A stretch of 64,000 nt of DNA from Paulinella micropora (taxonomy: Eukaryota; Cercozoa; Imbricatea; Euglyphida). Within the stretch, counting starts at the first letter, position 1; every line of letters begins with the position of its first letter. The stretch covers positions 86,427 to 150,426 of the forward strand of contig BJOX01000013.1 of the NCBI GenBank assembly GCA_009731375.1, given 5' to 3'. The notes beneath the pieces are model-generated. The model was given only the letters and a program-made list of their open reading frames with translations. It ran no database searches and was not told where the DNA came from. Position numbers and translations under genes: made by a program. Shown piece by piece: positions 13,096 to 33,119 of the stretch.

Positions 13096-13210
13096 ATTAA
13101 GATAAAATAAGATAAGATAAGATAAGATAAGATAAGATGAGAAAGACAAGATAAGATAAGATAAGAAAAGACGAGAAAAGAAAAGAAAAGAAAAGAAAAG
13201 AAAAGAAAAT
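12411..13210. repeat. CAA, CA, TA, GTAA, GATA and GATAA arrays
   Basis: CAA array (about 12408-12450), ATAC, CA, TA, AAGT, TAGA, GCTA and AGATA blocks. Two copies of TTGCTGTTGCCAGCTCAG (12861-12878 and 12969-12986) are partial copies of the 3'-terminal coding segment of the transporter gene at 13216-13340. Confidence 0.85.
12861..12990 (-). repeat. Echoes of the last transporter coding segment
   Basis: TTGCTGTTGCCAGCTCAG at 12861 and 12969, the second preceded by CTGCTGCTTCTGCTGCTGC. They mirror the segment at about 13255-13280 of the transporter's 3' coding region. Each is followed by GATA-type repeats. Confidence 0.65.
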
Positions 13211-13215
13211 TTGCC

Positions 13216-22613
<9,398 letters not shown>

Positions 22614-22624
22614 CTGCCCAGCAA

Positions 22625-22724
22625 ATAACATTACATTACATTACATTACATTACATTACATTGTATTGCACGGACTGCTCCCCGACCAGGCCGGGCATCT
22701 GCCCAGCAAAGAACACAATACACC

Positions 22725-22797
<73 letters not shown>

Positions 22798-22847
22798 NNN
22801 NNNNNNNATAAGATTGCACGGCATGCATACACGACAAACTAAATGAA
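22625..22847. repeat. (ACATT)n, echo of exon 22560-22613, poly-C and gap
   Basis: ACATT array, then an exon echo at about 22677-22708 (GACCAGGCCGGGCATCTGCC), about 75 C, then a 10-N gap at 22798-22807. Confidence 0.85.
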
Positions 22848-22864
22848 TTGTCCATCAGAAACAA

Positions 22865-23165
22865 AATTAACTACACTACACTACCATATACACTACACTA
22901 CGTCGTGGTACGTTACGTTATGTTACACCACTCCACTCTACTCCATTCCATTCCATTCCATTCCATTCCATTCCAGTCCAGTCTAGCCCAGTCCGTTGAA
23001 TTGCATTGCTTGCATTGTATTGAATTGCATGACATTCCATACTAAGCTTAGCATTAAGTTGTGTTGTCTTACATTACACATTACATTGCGTTAGTTAAAG
23101 TGCACTACAGCACATTTCATTACATTCCATTAGATTACATTAACTTACATTACGTTTCATTTAAA
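22865..23165. repeat. Degenerate pentanucleotide repeats (ACTAC, CATTC, ACATT)
   Basis: CACTAC, CCATT and TTACA motifs in decaying arrays. No gene. Confidence 0.85.
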
Positions 23166-23170
23166 TTAGA

Positions 23171-23362
23171 TCACATTAAATTGCACAACACACAGACCGC
23201 TATGGAGTCTCGTCGCTGAACAGCACCCTCCACAGTGAATAATGTTGGCATAGTGAAATACTCCTCCTTGAGTGATCCAAGGAGTTGACCGAACTGTGAG
23301 TGTCTGGTCTCTCTGGGACCAGCTTGCAGGCCACCCAACTCATCCACATTCTGACACATTCA
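23171..23362 (-). CDS. Possible exon, unrecognised
   Basis: Minus-strand frame with balanced composition, including ETRHSQFGQLLGSLKEEYF and LFTVEGAVQRRDS. No family is recognised and no clear splice borders were found. It may belong with the frame at 23545-23829 just outside the PLV. Confidence 0.3.
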
Positions 23363-23544
23363 ATTTACAAGCTGGTAGATTGATATAAAGAGGTGTATAC
23401 AAGTACTTATACATGCTCAGGCGATTGATGTGCTGCATACTGAATGTGTTAAGTACTTGTTGACTCATGGAGGAGTGTCGAAATTGTGGCAGTCACAAAA
23501 GAGAAAGAAAAACGAGCAAACGTTCAAATTCAACATAACCACAC

Positions 23545-23829
23545 TTACCTACCTTGGACATCCAATATTCGAAAGCTGTCGGCACGGACACAAATACGAC
23601 CCACACGAAAGTGGATGAACAGGATGAGCTCGAAGCCTGAGTTCTGTGACTTGTTACAGTGATAAGAGCCGTCTATGTATAACAAAATTTGTAAAAGTCT
23701 GCCGAAGTGCACAAGGGTGGCAAAAACACCGTTTATACCGTTTAACTTTTGCGGAACTTTTCGCCACCACTGACCTATCAAACAAACCCCGCACCCTGAA
23801 GTGGTAGAGTCTACTGTACGAGTATTCAA
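23545..23829 (-). CDS. Unrecognised frame flanking the PLV
   Basis: Open minus-strand frame of about 94 codons (LNGINGVFATLVHFGRLLQ, SGFELILFIHFRV) ending near the PLV insertion site. Low support; no family recognised. Confidence 0.25.
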   Translation of the reverse strand: MNTRTVDSTTSGCGVCLIGQWWRKVPQKLNGINGVFATLVHFGRLLQILLYIDGSYHCNKSQNSGFELILFIHFRVGRICVRADSFRILDVQGR

Positions 23830-23847
23830 ACAGATTTTACTTGTCTA
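23821..23847 (+). repeat. Host tandem repeat and left target duplication
   Basis: AGTATTCAAACAGATTTT then ACTTGTCT recurs with one mismatch at 46916-46941. The last six bases TGTCTA (23842-23847) are the left target-site duplication. The target was therefore a two-copy direct repeat before insertion. Confidence 0.85.
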
Positions 23848-23998
23848 AGTAGATGATAACCCAGAACTCGTCGTGAATTTTTGCAAATCCACTACTTCGT
23901 CTGGGTTGTTGGAGCCTTCCTATTGATAGTAGATACAAAGAAACAAAAACAACCAAATAACCTTTTACAGCACACTACAAGAAAACATATATGTATAA
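23848..23998 (+). repeat. PLV left terminal inverted repeat
   Basis: Matches the reverse complement of 46749-46899 with few mismatches over about 151 bp, including CCAGAACTCGTCGTGAATTT and GGAGCCTTCCTATTGATAG. No gene inside. Confidence 0.93.
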
Positions 23999-24318
23999 TA
24001 AAAGAAAAAATTTTCGTCTTGATATAGATGGACTTCAATCACTAAATTAGAAAACAGAATAGAAACTAATATTTAAAAGAAAGAAGGAAAAATAAATATA
24101 CATGTGTCTGTGGTAAGACGATAGGAATATATAGCAAATACACACACGAAAAACGCCAATCACATAGAGACTTCTTTGCGGAGAAAGAAGAAATTATGTT
24201 AGGAGGACATAAATTCACTCGTATAACATATAGAAACGATGACATAGAAAGATATTTTAAAAATAAAAAACAAATAATTAATTTTATTTTAAACAAATAT
24301 TATTTATATATATATAAA
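23999..24318. other. PLV AT-rich interval before the HIRAN gene
   Basis: Only a weak plus-strand frame (around GGHKFTRITYRNDDIERYF) that runs into the HIRAN start. No family recognised. It contains TTATATATATATAAA directly before the HIRAN ATG. Confidence 0.5.
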
Positions 24319-24622
24319 ATGACGACGACCAGAATTGTGGGTGTTTCATTTGATGGGAGACAAGATAATATTTCTTATCTTAAACCATAGGACGATGTGA
24401 AAAAGTTTTTATTCAACACGAGCCAGAAAACAATTTGATAAAAATGCGATAAAGGTTGAAACAGAAAGCGGAAAGCAACTCGGATATATTAGCAAGCACT
24501 TAGCAGAAACTCTAAAGATTAAAGGAAGGAAACAAGTATATTATTCAATCCTATGGAGGATGATTAGGAAAACATTATGGAATAGAAATTACTATCCCTT
24601 AATTATTAATTTTATATATTAA
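24319..24622 (+). pseudogene. HIRAN-domain protein, broken
   Basis: HIRAN domains bind DNA ends or stalled-fork DNA and occur in viral and helicase proteins. The N-terminus reads TRIVGVSFDGRQDN and then hits TAG at 24388. A short stretch in other frames around EPEN is followed from 24437 by DKNAIKVETESGKQLGYIS, the conserved HIRAN core, in a shifted frame, ending at TAA 24620-24622. At least one stop and one frameshift separate the halves. Assignment rests on the EPEN...D.NAI.V...G..LGYIS pattern. Confidence 0.75.
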
Positions 24623-24649
24623 AGATTATTTTTTTACTATTTATATACT

Positions 24650-24868
24650 ATGGGTAGAAAACCGTTATACAAAACACCAGAATAGAAAAAGGAAGCACTA
24701 CGGAGAAAGGCGAGGGAATTTATACAAAAAGACCCAGAAAGACACAGACAGAAGTAGATGGAGTATTATAACCAAAAAGCAATAATAGCGGAAAGAAGAA
24801 AGAAAAAAAGAGATGAAGTGAAGCAAGCATTACTTAAGTTGAAAAGAATGGAGGATGTATTAAAATGA
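24650..24868 (+). pseudogene. Small basic PLV protein with two in-frame TAG codons
   Basis: 72-codon frame starting MGRKPLYKTPE, Lys/Arg-rich (KKEALRRKAREFIQKDPE) and ending LLKLKRMEDVLK. TAG codons at 24683 and 24755 lie where Gln would fit well. A TATATA box abuts the ATG. Function unknown, perhaps DNA-binding. Confidence 0.5.
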
Positions 24869-24963
24869 ATTTCTATTTAAATATAAGAAATTATTATATA
24901 TAAATATAACAGATAATTTATTATTATTTTTATAATTTGTATATCCACATTGATATAAAAAGT

Positions 24964-25110
24964 ATGCCACCACCTTTACCACCCAGACTAACGAAGGAAA
25001 ATGTAGAACTAGCGAAGGTAAGTGCGAACTTAAGGGAAACTAAGACAAGGGAAGCGAAGAAGCGTGAGGTAAAACTTGTAGAACTAAGACAAATAAAAAC
25101 AGAGGTATAA
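24964..25110 (+). CDS. Small PLV protein, 48 aa
   Basis: ATG at 24964, TAA at 25108-25110, highly charged with a proline-rich start (MPPPLPPRLTKENVELAKV) and a helical Lys/Glu/Arg tail. Preceded by TTGTATATCC and TATAAAA. Function unknown. It lies just upstream of the piggyBac insertion. Confidence 0.45.
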   Translation: MPPPLPPRLTKENVELAKVSANLRETKTREAKKREVKLVELRQIKTEV

Positions 25111-25183
25111 ATGGATATACATACCATTCTAAAAACCTTGACATTAATTTCTATGATATGGATGCGATTGAAATATTGTCTAA

Positions 25184-28059
25184 GTCCCTGGTCCTGGTTA
25201 CCAATTGGTAACGATATTAAATTACTTTCTGTCACCTGAAAAATAATTAATTTTTATTTTTGTATTAAATTTTTCATTTAATATTATCAACTTGAACCTA
25301 ACGGTCAGAAAAATTTATTCGAAAAGTCACGAACAGCTTTTGTTTCTCCTCTGACATCTGCACGTCCTACAGAACAACATAATGCTGTACCAATTGGAAA
25401 TCCAGAAAAAGCTAACCTTACACAAAGCTTTTGTTATGTTTTCTCGGATCTCCATGCTTAATATGCCAGGCGTGACACTGCCTTCGGTGCCACACAACGC
25501 CATATGTGGACCGCACGTTTTGCAATAAAAAGATGTGAGAATGCTACTGCTGCTACCTTGGACATGTTTGCACACAGTGCAACGCCTACGTTTGGATCTC
25601 TGAGTGGCCTGGTGGAAGTTGCTTCCGGATTCCGCTTTGCGTTTCAATGCATCGGCCATGTCGACCAAAGGATATTGGGCCAACACCATGTGCGGTTGGT
25701 TGGGATCTGGGCCTCGGAGGTTCTCAGACTGCGGGCTCAACATGCTCCAGTCCACATCTGCTGAGATTTTCTTTTTGAGGAGCCAGTCTGCAACCAAATT
25801 TTTGAAAAAGGTTGGTCTGGTGGTGCCTTTTGCTCGGAGGTAGGTAGCCTGAGGTGTTCCACTGAACCGAAGGAAGTGCAGGTACGCATTGGTCATTATG
25901 AAATCCAATAAAATCAGAAAATCTGCATCCTGCCAGGAACGAACTGAGACATTGAGATTCATGCATCCCGACCCCTGTCGCAAAGAATTGAATCTATCGA
26001 CTGCGTTGAAACATTCGTAATACTTCGCGACGACTTCACACCGCGCAACAAAGGTATCATTCTTGCTGAAACGCGCATGTCGTGGTTTACCTGCCAAAGT
26101 TGTGCCACACGTAGCGATAATTTGTTGCATATTGTGATCATTTTGGTTCACAGCAAGCAGTGCAACCCCATCTTTAACACAGACTGCCGACGCCAAATCA
26201 CCTTTGTTGTTGCCCCTTGCATTCCACAAAACTCGCTTAGGGAAATTCGCAGTCGCAGTCTTCACCATGCCGATAAAATCGAGGCCTGATGCCTTCAAAG
26301 CCATAGCTGTCTTAACACTTGCAAACCATGAATCACCAACAACCAAACGACCTGTGCCGACCCAGGGCTTGACCAAACGTACAGTGGTTGCTGTTGTCAC
26401 ACCCCACATATCCACTCCTTCCTTAGCTCTGTCACGTTCCTTCCCCTCCACGCATTCCAAGGACACACAGATGCCAGTTTGGACGTCACAGGTAGTATGA
26501 TATTCCCTTCCTAAAGGAATCGGTTTGCGAGGCACGTACACCTGCCCTGGCATGTCCTTACCCGTCCATTGTCCCATACTCTCATCGACTGTCAAGCAAG
26601 GACCAGGGATGAAAGCCCAATTGAAACGTTTGTTGGTCTCTTCCATGAAGAACCGAACTGGGGAGAAGGGGTCGTCTTCAACAGAGGCAGGTCCTAGTTT
26701 CAGACAGGAAAAAATCTTATCAAAACGATTCAACGACATGAAGTCCCCAAACCCGTCACCTGCCAGACCATCCGAGGCTACCTCATCCCTAGGAGTCCAG
26801 TGTGCTTTACGGCGACCCCTATCTGCTATCGACATTTTGACAAGCAGTCCCAAGAATACCGAAAACTCTGCATGATCCATGGGCTTTTTGATCCACGATT
26901 CCTGAGACTTTGCCAGCTCGGCGTTAGTAAGCTCTATGGTTCTACTGATTGCTTTCGGTGGCATGAAGTGACAGAAATGTCTACAAGACAAAATGAAGAA
27001 AAAAATGGCAAAACCGAAGACATATTCAAAAGAAAAGCAGACAAACACAGAACACAGTGAAAATGAGTGACAAACACAACTCAAAGTGCATGTCTTCGCA
27101 ACTAGAATTCTCTGGTAACCAACATGTTCACATGCATACAAAACTGGAAACATATACAACAACATACATATTTTGCTTGCTGAGCTGGAAATTGAACAGA
27201 ATGGTTGTATTGCAGAGAAAAAGGATTACGTACTCCAGAGCAGAAGCTGTGGCAGCGTTCTCCAGCCTCGTTTTGGGTGGGAACAAAGGACGATCGGCGC
27301 TCCAATCCACCTTCTGCTCCTTCAAATGCCACGCAAACCCCATCTGATGCAGTTTTTGATTCTCCTGATCCACTTCCTCCTCCGAGTAAGGGCAGGCATT
27401 GTACGAATTATGAACCTCCTCCTCTCCTCCCTCATCGTCCAGCAACTCTGGTTCAAGCTCCTGCTGCTCGGATTTTTCTTCCACGTTCCCACCCAGAGCT
27501 TCGTCCTCACTCGTCTGTTCGTCGTCAGTAAACTGTACTACTACCTCTTTCAAATCACTATCAATGCAGGCAAAACCATGCACGGTCTGGTCATCCTCAA
27601 CCCGTAGAATGTTGGACGAAAAGAAATAGTCCTTCTTGTCAAAACGCAAAGTCACAAGAGCCTTGTGATGTTTGGTTTCTTTGTCTTTCAGCTTCCCCAC
27701 CAGCCTAATGTCATCACAAACACTTTCCCCAAACTTTCGACGTGCCCAAGCCTTCCCTAGCTTCACGCATGGCACCGAAACGCAGCTACCCACCTCCATC
27801 TTTTTTCAGAAAATGGCTTCAAAAATGGCAAAAATCAAAAAAAAATAATGTGGCTCAGTCAAGTGCCTTTTTCTTGACTTCTACTCACTATTTTTGGCTG
27901 AAAATTCTACGAGTCGCTTCCTACAGTCATTCCAGAGCCCTGAGAGTGCTCAGAAGTAATTTATTGAGCCCAATTTATGAATGAAAATTCTTGAAAAAAA
28001 GTTCACGGAAAAAAGTTACCAATTGGTAACAAAAATTACCAATTGGAAACACCAGGGAC
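25184..28059 (-). mobile_element. piggyBac-type DNA transposon inserted in the PLV
   Basis: 2,876 bp with 9-bp terminal inverted repeats GTCCCTGGT/ACCAGGGAC. Each end also has the perfect 16-bp palindrome GTTACCAATTGGTAAC (25197-25212, 28015-28030). The flank is TTAA on the right (28060-28063) and CTAA on the left (25180-25183), consistent with a TTAA target with one mutated copy. GC content is far higher than in the PLV. It interrupts the region at the polB 5' end. Confidence 0.88.
25327..27799 (-). CDS. piggyBac transposase (two exons)
   Basis: A DDD/RNase H-like transposase. The C-terminal exon (25327 to about 26990) carries CLTVDESMGQWTG (first Asp), VVGDSWFAS (second Asp) and NAVDRFN (third Asp region), then a Cys/His-rich tail beginning CTVCKHVQ with CKTCG. 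The N-terminal exon (about 27232-27799) starts MEVGSCVSVPCVKLG and is acidic (DEQTSEDEALGG). An intron joins them; a donor GAGTAC|GTAATC near 27232 is plausible but the exact acceptor is unresolved. No inactivating change is seen in the exons, so the transposase may be intact. Confidence 0.85.
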
Positions 28060-28075
28060 TTAAACAATATTAATT

Positions 28076-30795
28076 ATGAGAGCAGTGAAGGATGCTAAAA
28101 ATAGAGGTCTGACAAACGAAGCAAGTCTTCATGTCAAGTTTGGTTATATAGCGGATGTTGATGATAGTAAGTTTTATAAATGGAAAACTTTCAATTCCGT
28201 TAAGTTAAAAGACATTGATGAGTTGTTTCGTGATATATATCTATACACCTGGCTCATGTGTCTTGAAGCCAGTGCGAATGGATATGAAAGAATTATTCAA
28301 CATATGACTATTCAAATTATTCAAGAAGATGGAGGCGGTTGTAATATCTCAGGGAGTGATAAGAAACATAAAACAGATGAAGGAATTCATATCAATCCAA
28401 GGAGTAAGGATAATAATTGTTTCTTCTATGTTGTTAAGGATATATTAAATTTACCTTTGAAAGGAAAATCAAAACTTAATAAAAAAGTATGTAATGATAT
28501 TAGGCAAGAATTCAAACTTGAGCCTAATACTCCGATACCTTTATCAGTCGGATTTGAAATCTTAAAAAAATATTGTATTGAAGGAAAGTATTTTGAATTA
28601 ACTGTTGCAACAAGCAAACAGACATTCAAAAATTTTGAAGACCCTTTAATAACTGCGGATGTGCTTTGTTATCTACTCAAATGACATTATATAAGTTTCA
28701 TAAAAAGAAACAAAAATAAGTGTCCAGATTGTTATAAAGAGTATTATAATAATCATAAATGTAATAATAAAAGAGTTTCATATGTAAAGGCTAAATTAAG
28801 AGGAAAAGAAAATCAGGTAAGGTCTTTACTTACTAGATTTGAAGAGGCTAAGTATAATAATCAAGATGAAGTATTTCATTATGACTTAGAGACTTTTACA
28901 AATGAATAAGAATTACACACACCATACATAGCAGGCTATACCATTTCGGATATCGGCTTTAAATATGTAGCAGGCGATGAATGTATTCCTAAATTACTTG
29001 ATATAATTTTCAAATATGCGGAGGAGTTAGCAGAAAGAAAACCGAAAGCGAAATTATATGTTAATGCTTTCAATGGTAGTAAGTTTGACCATTACTCATT
29101 ACAGAAAGAATTTATCAAAAGGAAAATTAAGAATAAAGCCTTAATGAATAATGGTGCTATTATTTCATTAGAATACAAAAATATAAAATTCTGGGATATG
29201 TGTAAGCACACTGAGGGAAGTCTAAAAAAGAACCTTGAAACACTGAGCTGTAATGTGTTAAAAGGCGACTTTGAACATAGCAAACACAAACGATGGGAAG
29301 AGATGGATGATGAAACGAAAAAGGAATGTCTAACATACTTAGAAAAAGATGTTATGGGTTTAAAATAACTTCATGACACACTAAACAAACAAATATATGA
29401 AGAACATAAAGTTAATTTAACCGCTTATATATCTACTTCGTCTCTTACTTGGAATTTATGGAAAAAGAAGATAGATGGTAAATATATTATTCAACTACCA
29501 AATTTAAAACAAGAAAAAGATTTTAGAAGGGCAGTATATGGTAGAACTTATCCAAGCAAAAGGCGATTTATTTCAGAACAATATCAAAAAAATATGTGAA
29601 TGGAGAAATCGGCTTCGATGAGGTTGTAGATTATCTTATTGATGCTGATGTTGTAAGTCTTTATCCAACGGCGATGCTTGAACTATTTATGACTGGCGAA
29701 ATAAAGGAATGTGAAGGAGAAATGAAAGGCAAACTAGGGATATATAATGTTGATTACATATCTCCAAAAAATATATTACATCCGCGGGTTCCGTATAGAG
29801 ATAGTAAGGGGTGTTTAAAGTGGGAGTTAAGAGATATGAAAGACCAATGGCTAACTTCTGTAGATATTGAAGATATGATTGAACTTGGCTACCAAGTCAA
29901 AATCATTCGTGGATATTACACTGAAGAAGCTGAACCAGTATTTAAAGAATATATTTCAGACTTATTCAAGAAAAAACAAAATTCAAAGAAAGACACACCG
30001 CAGTATTTATTAGCAAAGTTATTTATGAATGCTTTATACGGTAAGACCATTCAGAGACCAATAAACACCGTGAGTAAATACATAACAAAAAATCACGAGT
30101 ATTGGAAATTCTGGGCTAAACATGTGATAACTGATATTGAAAAGTTTGCAGAGGCTAATGGAGAATTATGGTTAATCAGCGGTATTCCAAGAGATGAGCA
30201 AGAAAAAGAAGAAAGAATTACGAAACCCACTCACTACGGTGCATTTATCCTAGCATACAGCAGACGAATTATGTATAAGTATATGACTGAAGCCAACCCA
30301 GACAACGACCCCGACTGAGATTATTATTATACAGACACAGACAGTATTCAAAGTCATGTAAGAAATATTGAACGAATTAAAAGCTTTAGAGATAAAACAA
30401 TCGGCGGAATGGATGATGACCTTGGAACAGATTGTAAAATAATAAGAGGAATATGGGTAGCACCAAAATTGTATATGTTGGAGTATGTAAAGAAAGATGA
30501 AGAAAAAGGTAAAACTCATTTCCACTTTAGAGGAAAAGGTTTGGATTTGAAAAAATTAAATCCAACCGCTTATGAATTAATGGATAAGGGTGAAAGTTTA
30601 ACTAATACCAGAGACTTTATAATAAAGAAAATACATACTAGCAGAAACAGCAAACAACAGCACATTGAGCATTTTAGCATACAACACCAAAAGAATGTAG
30701 TAAAAGTAGTTAATAAAACAAGATGGTGCGGGCGTGAGTTTATCAACGAAAATGATAGTATCCCTTACGGCTTCGTGTCCGCTCTTAAAATTTAA
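28076..30795 (+). pseudogene. Protein-primed-type family B DNA polymerase, decayed
   Basis: About 906 codons across in-frame stops TGA 28682, TAA 28907, TAA 29366 and TGA 30316, and one lost base in an A-run near 29590. N-terminal part has the DNNCFFYVV segment seen in viral polymerase N-termini, then a CPDC...HKC zinc site. Exonuclease motifs follow: FHYDLETF (ExoI), NAFNGSKFD (ExoII), YLEKDV (ExoIII). Polymerase motifs: DADVVSLYPTAM (A), KLFMNALYGK (B), YYYTDTDS (C). The last stop sits four codons before motif C. The codons before 28076 may lie left of the piggyBac element, where a frame with LDINFYDMDAIEIL ends at 25179. Role: replication of the PLV genome. Confidence 0.92.
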
Positions 30796-30852
30796 TAATA
30801 ATCAATTAATTAATTTTTTTCCATAAAATTTTTTACCACTCTATATAGACCA

Positions 30853-31140
30853 ATGACCACCCTCACCAGACTATCTGAAAAATTTGGACGACTTTCAATT
30901 GAGAAGAATAAGGAATTCTTTTCAGTAAGAGATGTCCAACAGATGATTGACGAAGAAATTAAGGCAATTGAAAAAAGTAGAGAAGGAAAGCCAACCGATG
31001 TTTTTCCGTTTGGCAAATACAAAGGAAAGAAAATTCAAGATGTTGCTACCATTGACAAACCATATCTTGAATGGGTTATGAAACAGCCGTGGTTTGATAA
31101 ATTTACTGACATTAAAAGTGAAGTAAAAAAATATATTTGA
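30853..31140 (+). CDS. DUF3820-like small protein A
   Basis: 95 aa. The N-terminal half is helical and charged; the C-terminal half FPFGKYKGKKIQDVATIDK, then PYLEWVMKQPWF, matches the short module found at exonuclease X C-termini and in DUF3820 proteins. Intact here. A second copy, nearly identical, is in the PLV fragment at 60816. Upstream CTATATAGACCA abuts the ATG. Function unknown, presumably nucleic-acid related. Confidence 0.75.
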   Translation: MTTLTRLSEKFGRLSIEKNKEFFSVRDVQQMIDEEIKAIEKSREGKPTDVFPFGKYKGKKIQDVATIDKPYLEWVMKQPWFDKFTDIKSEVKKYI

Positions 31141-31176
31141 TATTTTTGCTAAAAGATTTTTTAATATTTATATATC

Positions 31177-31629
31177 ATGTCAGACCTGTCAACCAAACAA
31201 GACTACTTGAATGAAATTGAAAAATGGAACCTTGACAGCGGCAATGTCAAAATGCCAACAATTAAATGGACTAAGCCTGACATTGTATCTTTCTATGAGC
31301 AATACAAACCCCGCGATGACAATGTGAAAGTAGTTATTCCATTGGAGACCATAACGGACAACTCCAACGTAGTTGAAGATGCGACCTTCGGTCAGCAAGA
31401 AGAGAGCACTCCTTTTAAGGCGACTGATTTAAAAGAGACTGGAATTACCGAAATAAAGGCTAATGTAGGCGAAGAGATAGCACAAAATGAAACCGATATT
31501 TTTCTTCAATATGGTAAGTATAAAAAAATGAAAATTGAAGATGTTGCTAAGATTGATAAACCATACCTTGAATATTTAATTCAACAACCTTATTTTAATA
31601 ACAAAGATGCGGTAAAAAAATATTTATAA
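31177..31629 (+). CDS. PLV protein B with the same C-terminal module
   Basis: 150 aa, intact. Starts MSDLSTKQDYLNEIEKWN; a variable acidic middle; C-terminus LQYGKYKKMKIEDVAKIDKP, YLEYLIQQPYF is clearly homologous to that of the upstream protein A. TTTATATATC lies just before the ATG, only 36 bp after gene A. A fragment occurs inverted at 61740-62140. Confidence 0.7.
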   Translation: MSDLSTKQDYLNEIEKWNLDSGNVKMPTIKWTKPDIVSFYEQYKPRDDNVKVVIPLETITDNSNVVEDATFGQQEESTPFKATDLKETGITEIKANVGEEIAQNETDIFLQYGKYKKMKIEDVAKIDKPYLEYLIQQPYFNNKDAVKKYL

Positions 31630-31631
31630 TT

Positions 31632-31785
31632 GATATTCGTAAATCCACACTCCCGCTACCGCTCCCGTGTGTTTTACGAACATCGCCTCCCGTTTTTTTT
31701 TTTTTATTATTTACTTCACTTTTAAACGATGTTTATGAGCAAGCGAAAATGAGCGTAGCGAATGAAAGCGATGCTCATAAATATC
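31632..31785. terminator. Paired hairpins between convergent PLV genes
   Basis: First unit 31632-31685 runs GATATTCGTAAA ... TTTTACGAACATCG with a CACAC/GTGTG stem. Second unit 31728-31785 runs CGATGTTTATGAGC ... GCTCATAAATATC. They lie between the stops of gene B (+) and the capsid-type gene (-) and overlap the latter's stop. Termination or polyadenylation is an inference. Confidence 0.65.
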
Positions 31786-33025
31786 TATTGGTCTTCTACG
31801 AAGTTAGCGATAATATTGACATTTCCTCCTCCACCAGCAGAGACAGACTTCTGCGTAAAAGTTAATACATCACTCGGCGATAGGTATATATCATAACTTC
31901 TAAGATTGATTTGTTGAGTTGATTGAGAATTTACATAAAGTTTAAAAATTGTTGTTCCGTTTGCGATAGCACTCGCCTTTGTGTCAGTATCTACAATTGA
32001 ATACTTAGAATCAACATCTGCAAAACCTGCTCCAGTTAGTGTTCCATTTAATACCATTCTGACAACATTCGACTTAGTATCTTCATTTGTAATACTTATC
32101 AAAGTTGGATAAACATTTGAATAATTTGTTAAATTAGCACCGCCCGCATCAAATACCGCTTTGTTTCTTATACTGATAATAGGACTTTCAGTGGTGTTTG
32201 CTGCTTTACTTCCTTCCACTTCGTTTGTTATACTTGTGTTTATCGTATTCGTTCCTCAATGAATAAACTGGCACTCGCTGTTTTAAGAGATTGTATTCCA
32301 GTCTTTGCATCATTTCTCATTACAGCCGTAAAAGGTAATGTCGTATTTCGCAGGCTTACACCATTATTAGCATTCGCATACTCAATCATATGAACTAATT
32401 GAAATAATCCTGTTATGGGATTTTCAATATAAAACTTAATAGCACCAAAACCTAAATATTGAAATTGAATTTGAAATACATTTCCTTTGCTCCAGTCTAA
32501 GTCTGGCATAGCATAATTTCCATCGCAAGGGTCGTCCCAATCTACTTGGTCAATATAATCTACAGCACCTCCCACACAATGTGCGATATTCATTCCTGCT
32601 TGATTTTTGTAAAAATAAAATCCATCAACGAGATCATTTCCTATTCCAATAAATGAATAGTAATCTTTTGTATCATCCGTTGTCCATAGAGCAGTAAATC
32701 GGGCTAGGACACCCATTCCAGTTCTATATTTTATTCTCCTTTTACTTACCAGTCTAGCATCTGCCGTAGCATCAGCAGTTGTTTTCAATTCAGCCATATT
32801 ATACAAAAATGACACAGACGATTTTGTTTCTGTTTTTGTCCATATCCTAGTATTAATGGTATATGGAAAGATTTCTTGTAATATTGGTGTTAATTGACCT
32901 ACTACTGCTTCGCCAAAAGCGGTTTTTGAATTATTTGTTTCAATATTACCATCATATCCAACACTGACGTTTATAAATTCGCCGTCAGGATTTTGTGGGA
33001 TTAAATTTCTCTGGTGAGTAGTCAT
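31785..33025 (-). pseudogene. PLV virion-type protein, split by one frameshift
   Basis: Now two frames: 32240-33025 (261 aa, start MTTHQRNLIPQ) and 31785-32219. Comparison with the second PLV copy shows they were one gene of about 410 codons: the copy is collinear through the junction (..SLFIE then ..NTINT..), with TGA at 61159 where this copy lacks one base near 32256. Motifs: VLARFTALWTTDD, FIGIGNDLVDGFYFYK, IRNKAVFDAGGANLTNYSN, YDIYLSPSDVLTFTQKS. The first half looks like a phage-type jelly-roll or fibre-associated domain; exact role unknown. Head of the minus-strand virion gene block. Confidence 0.75.
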
Positions 33026-33119
33026 TGTTTTTGTTTTTGACTACCTCAAAAACAAATGTGTTATATTGAATGGAAAAAAAAATAAAATCTAAATTTTTTA
33101 AATTTTTTGTTTTGGCAGT

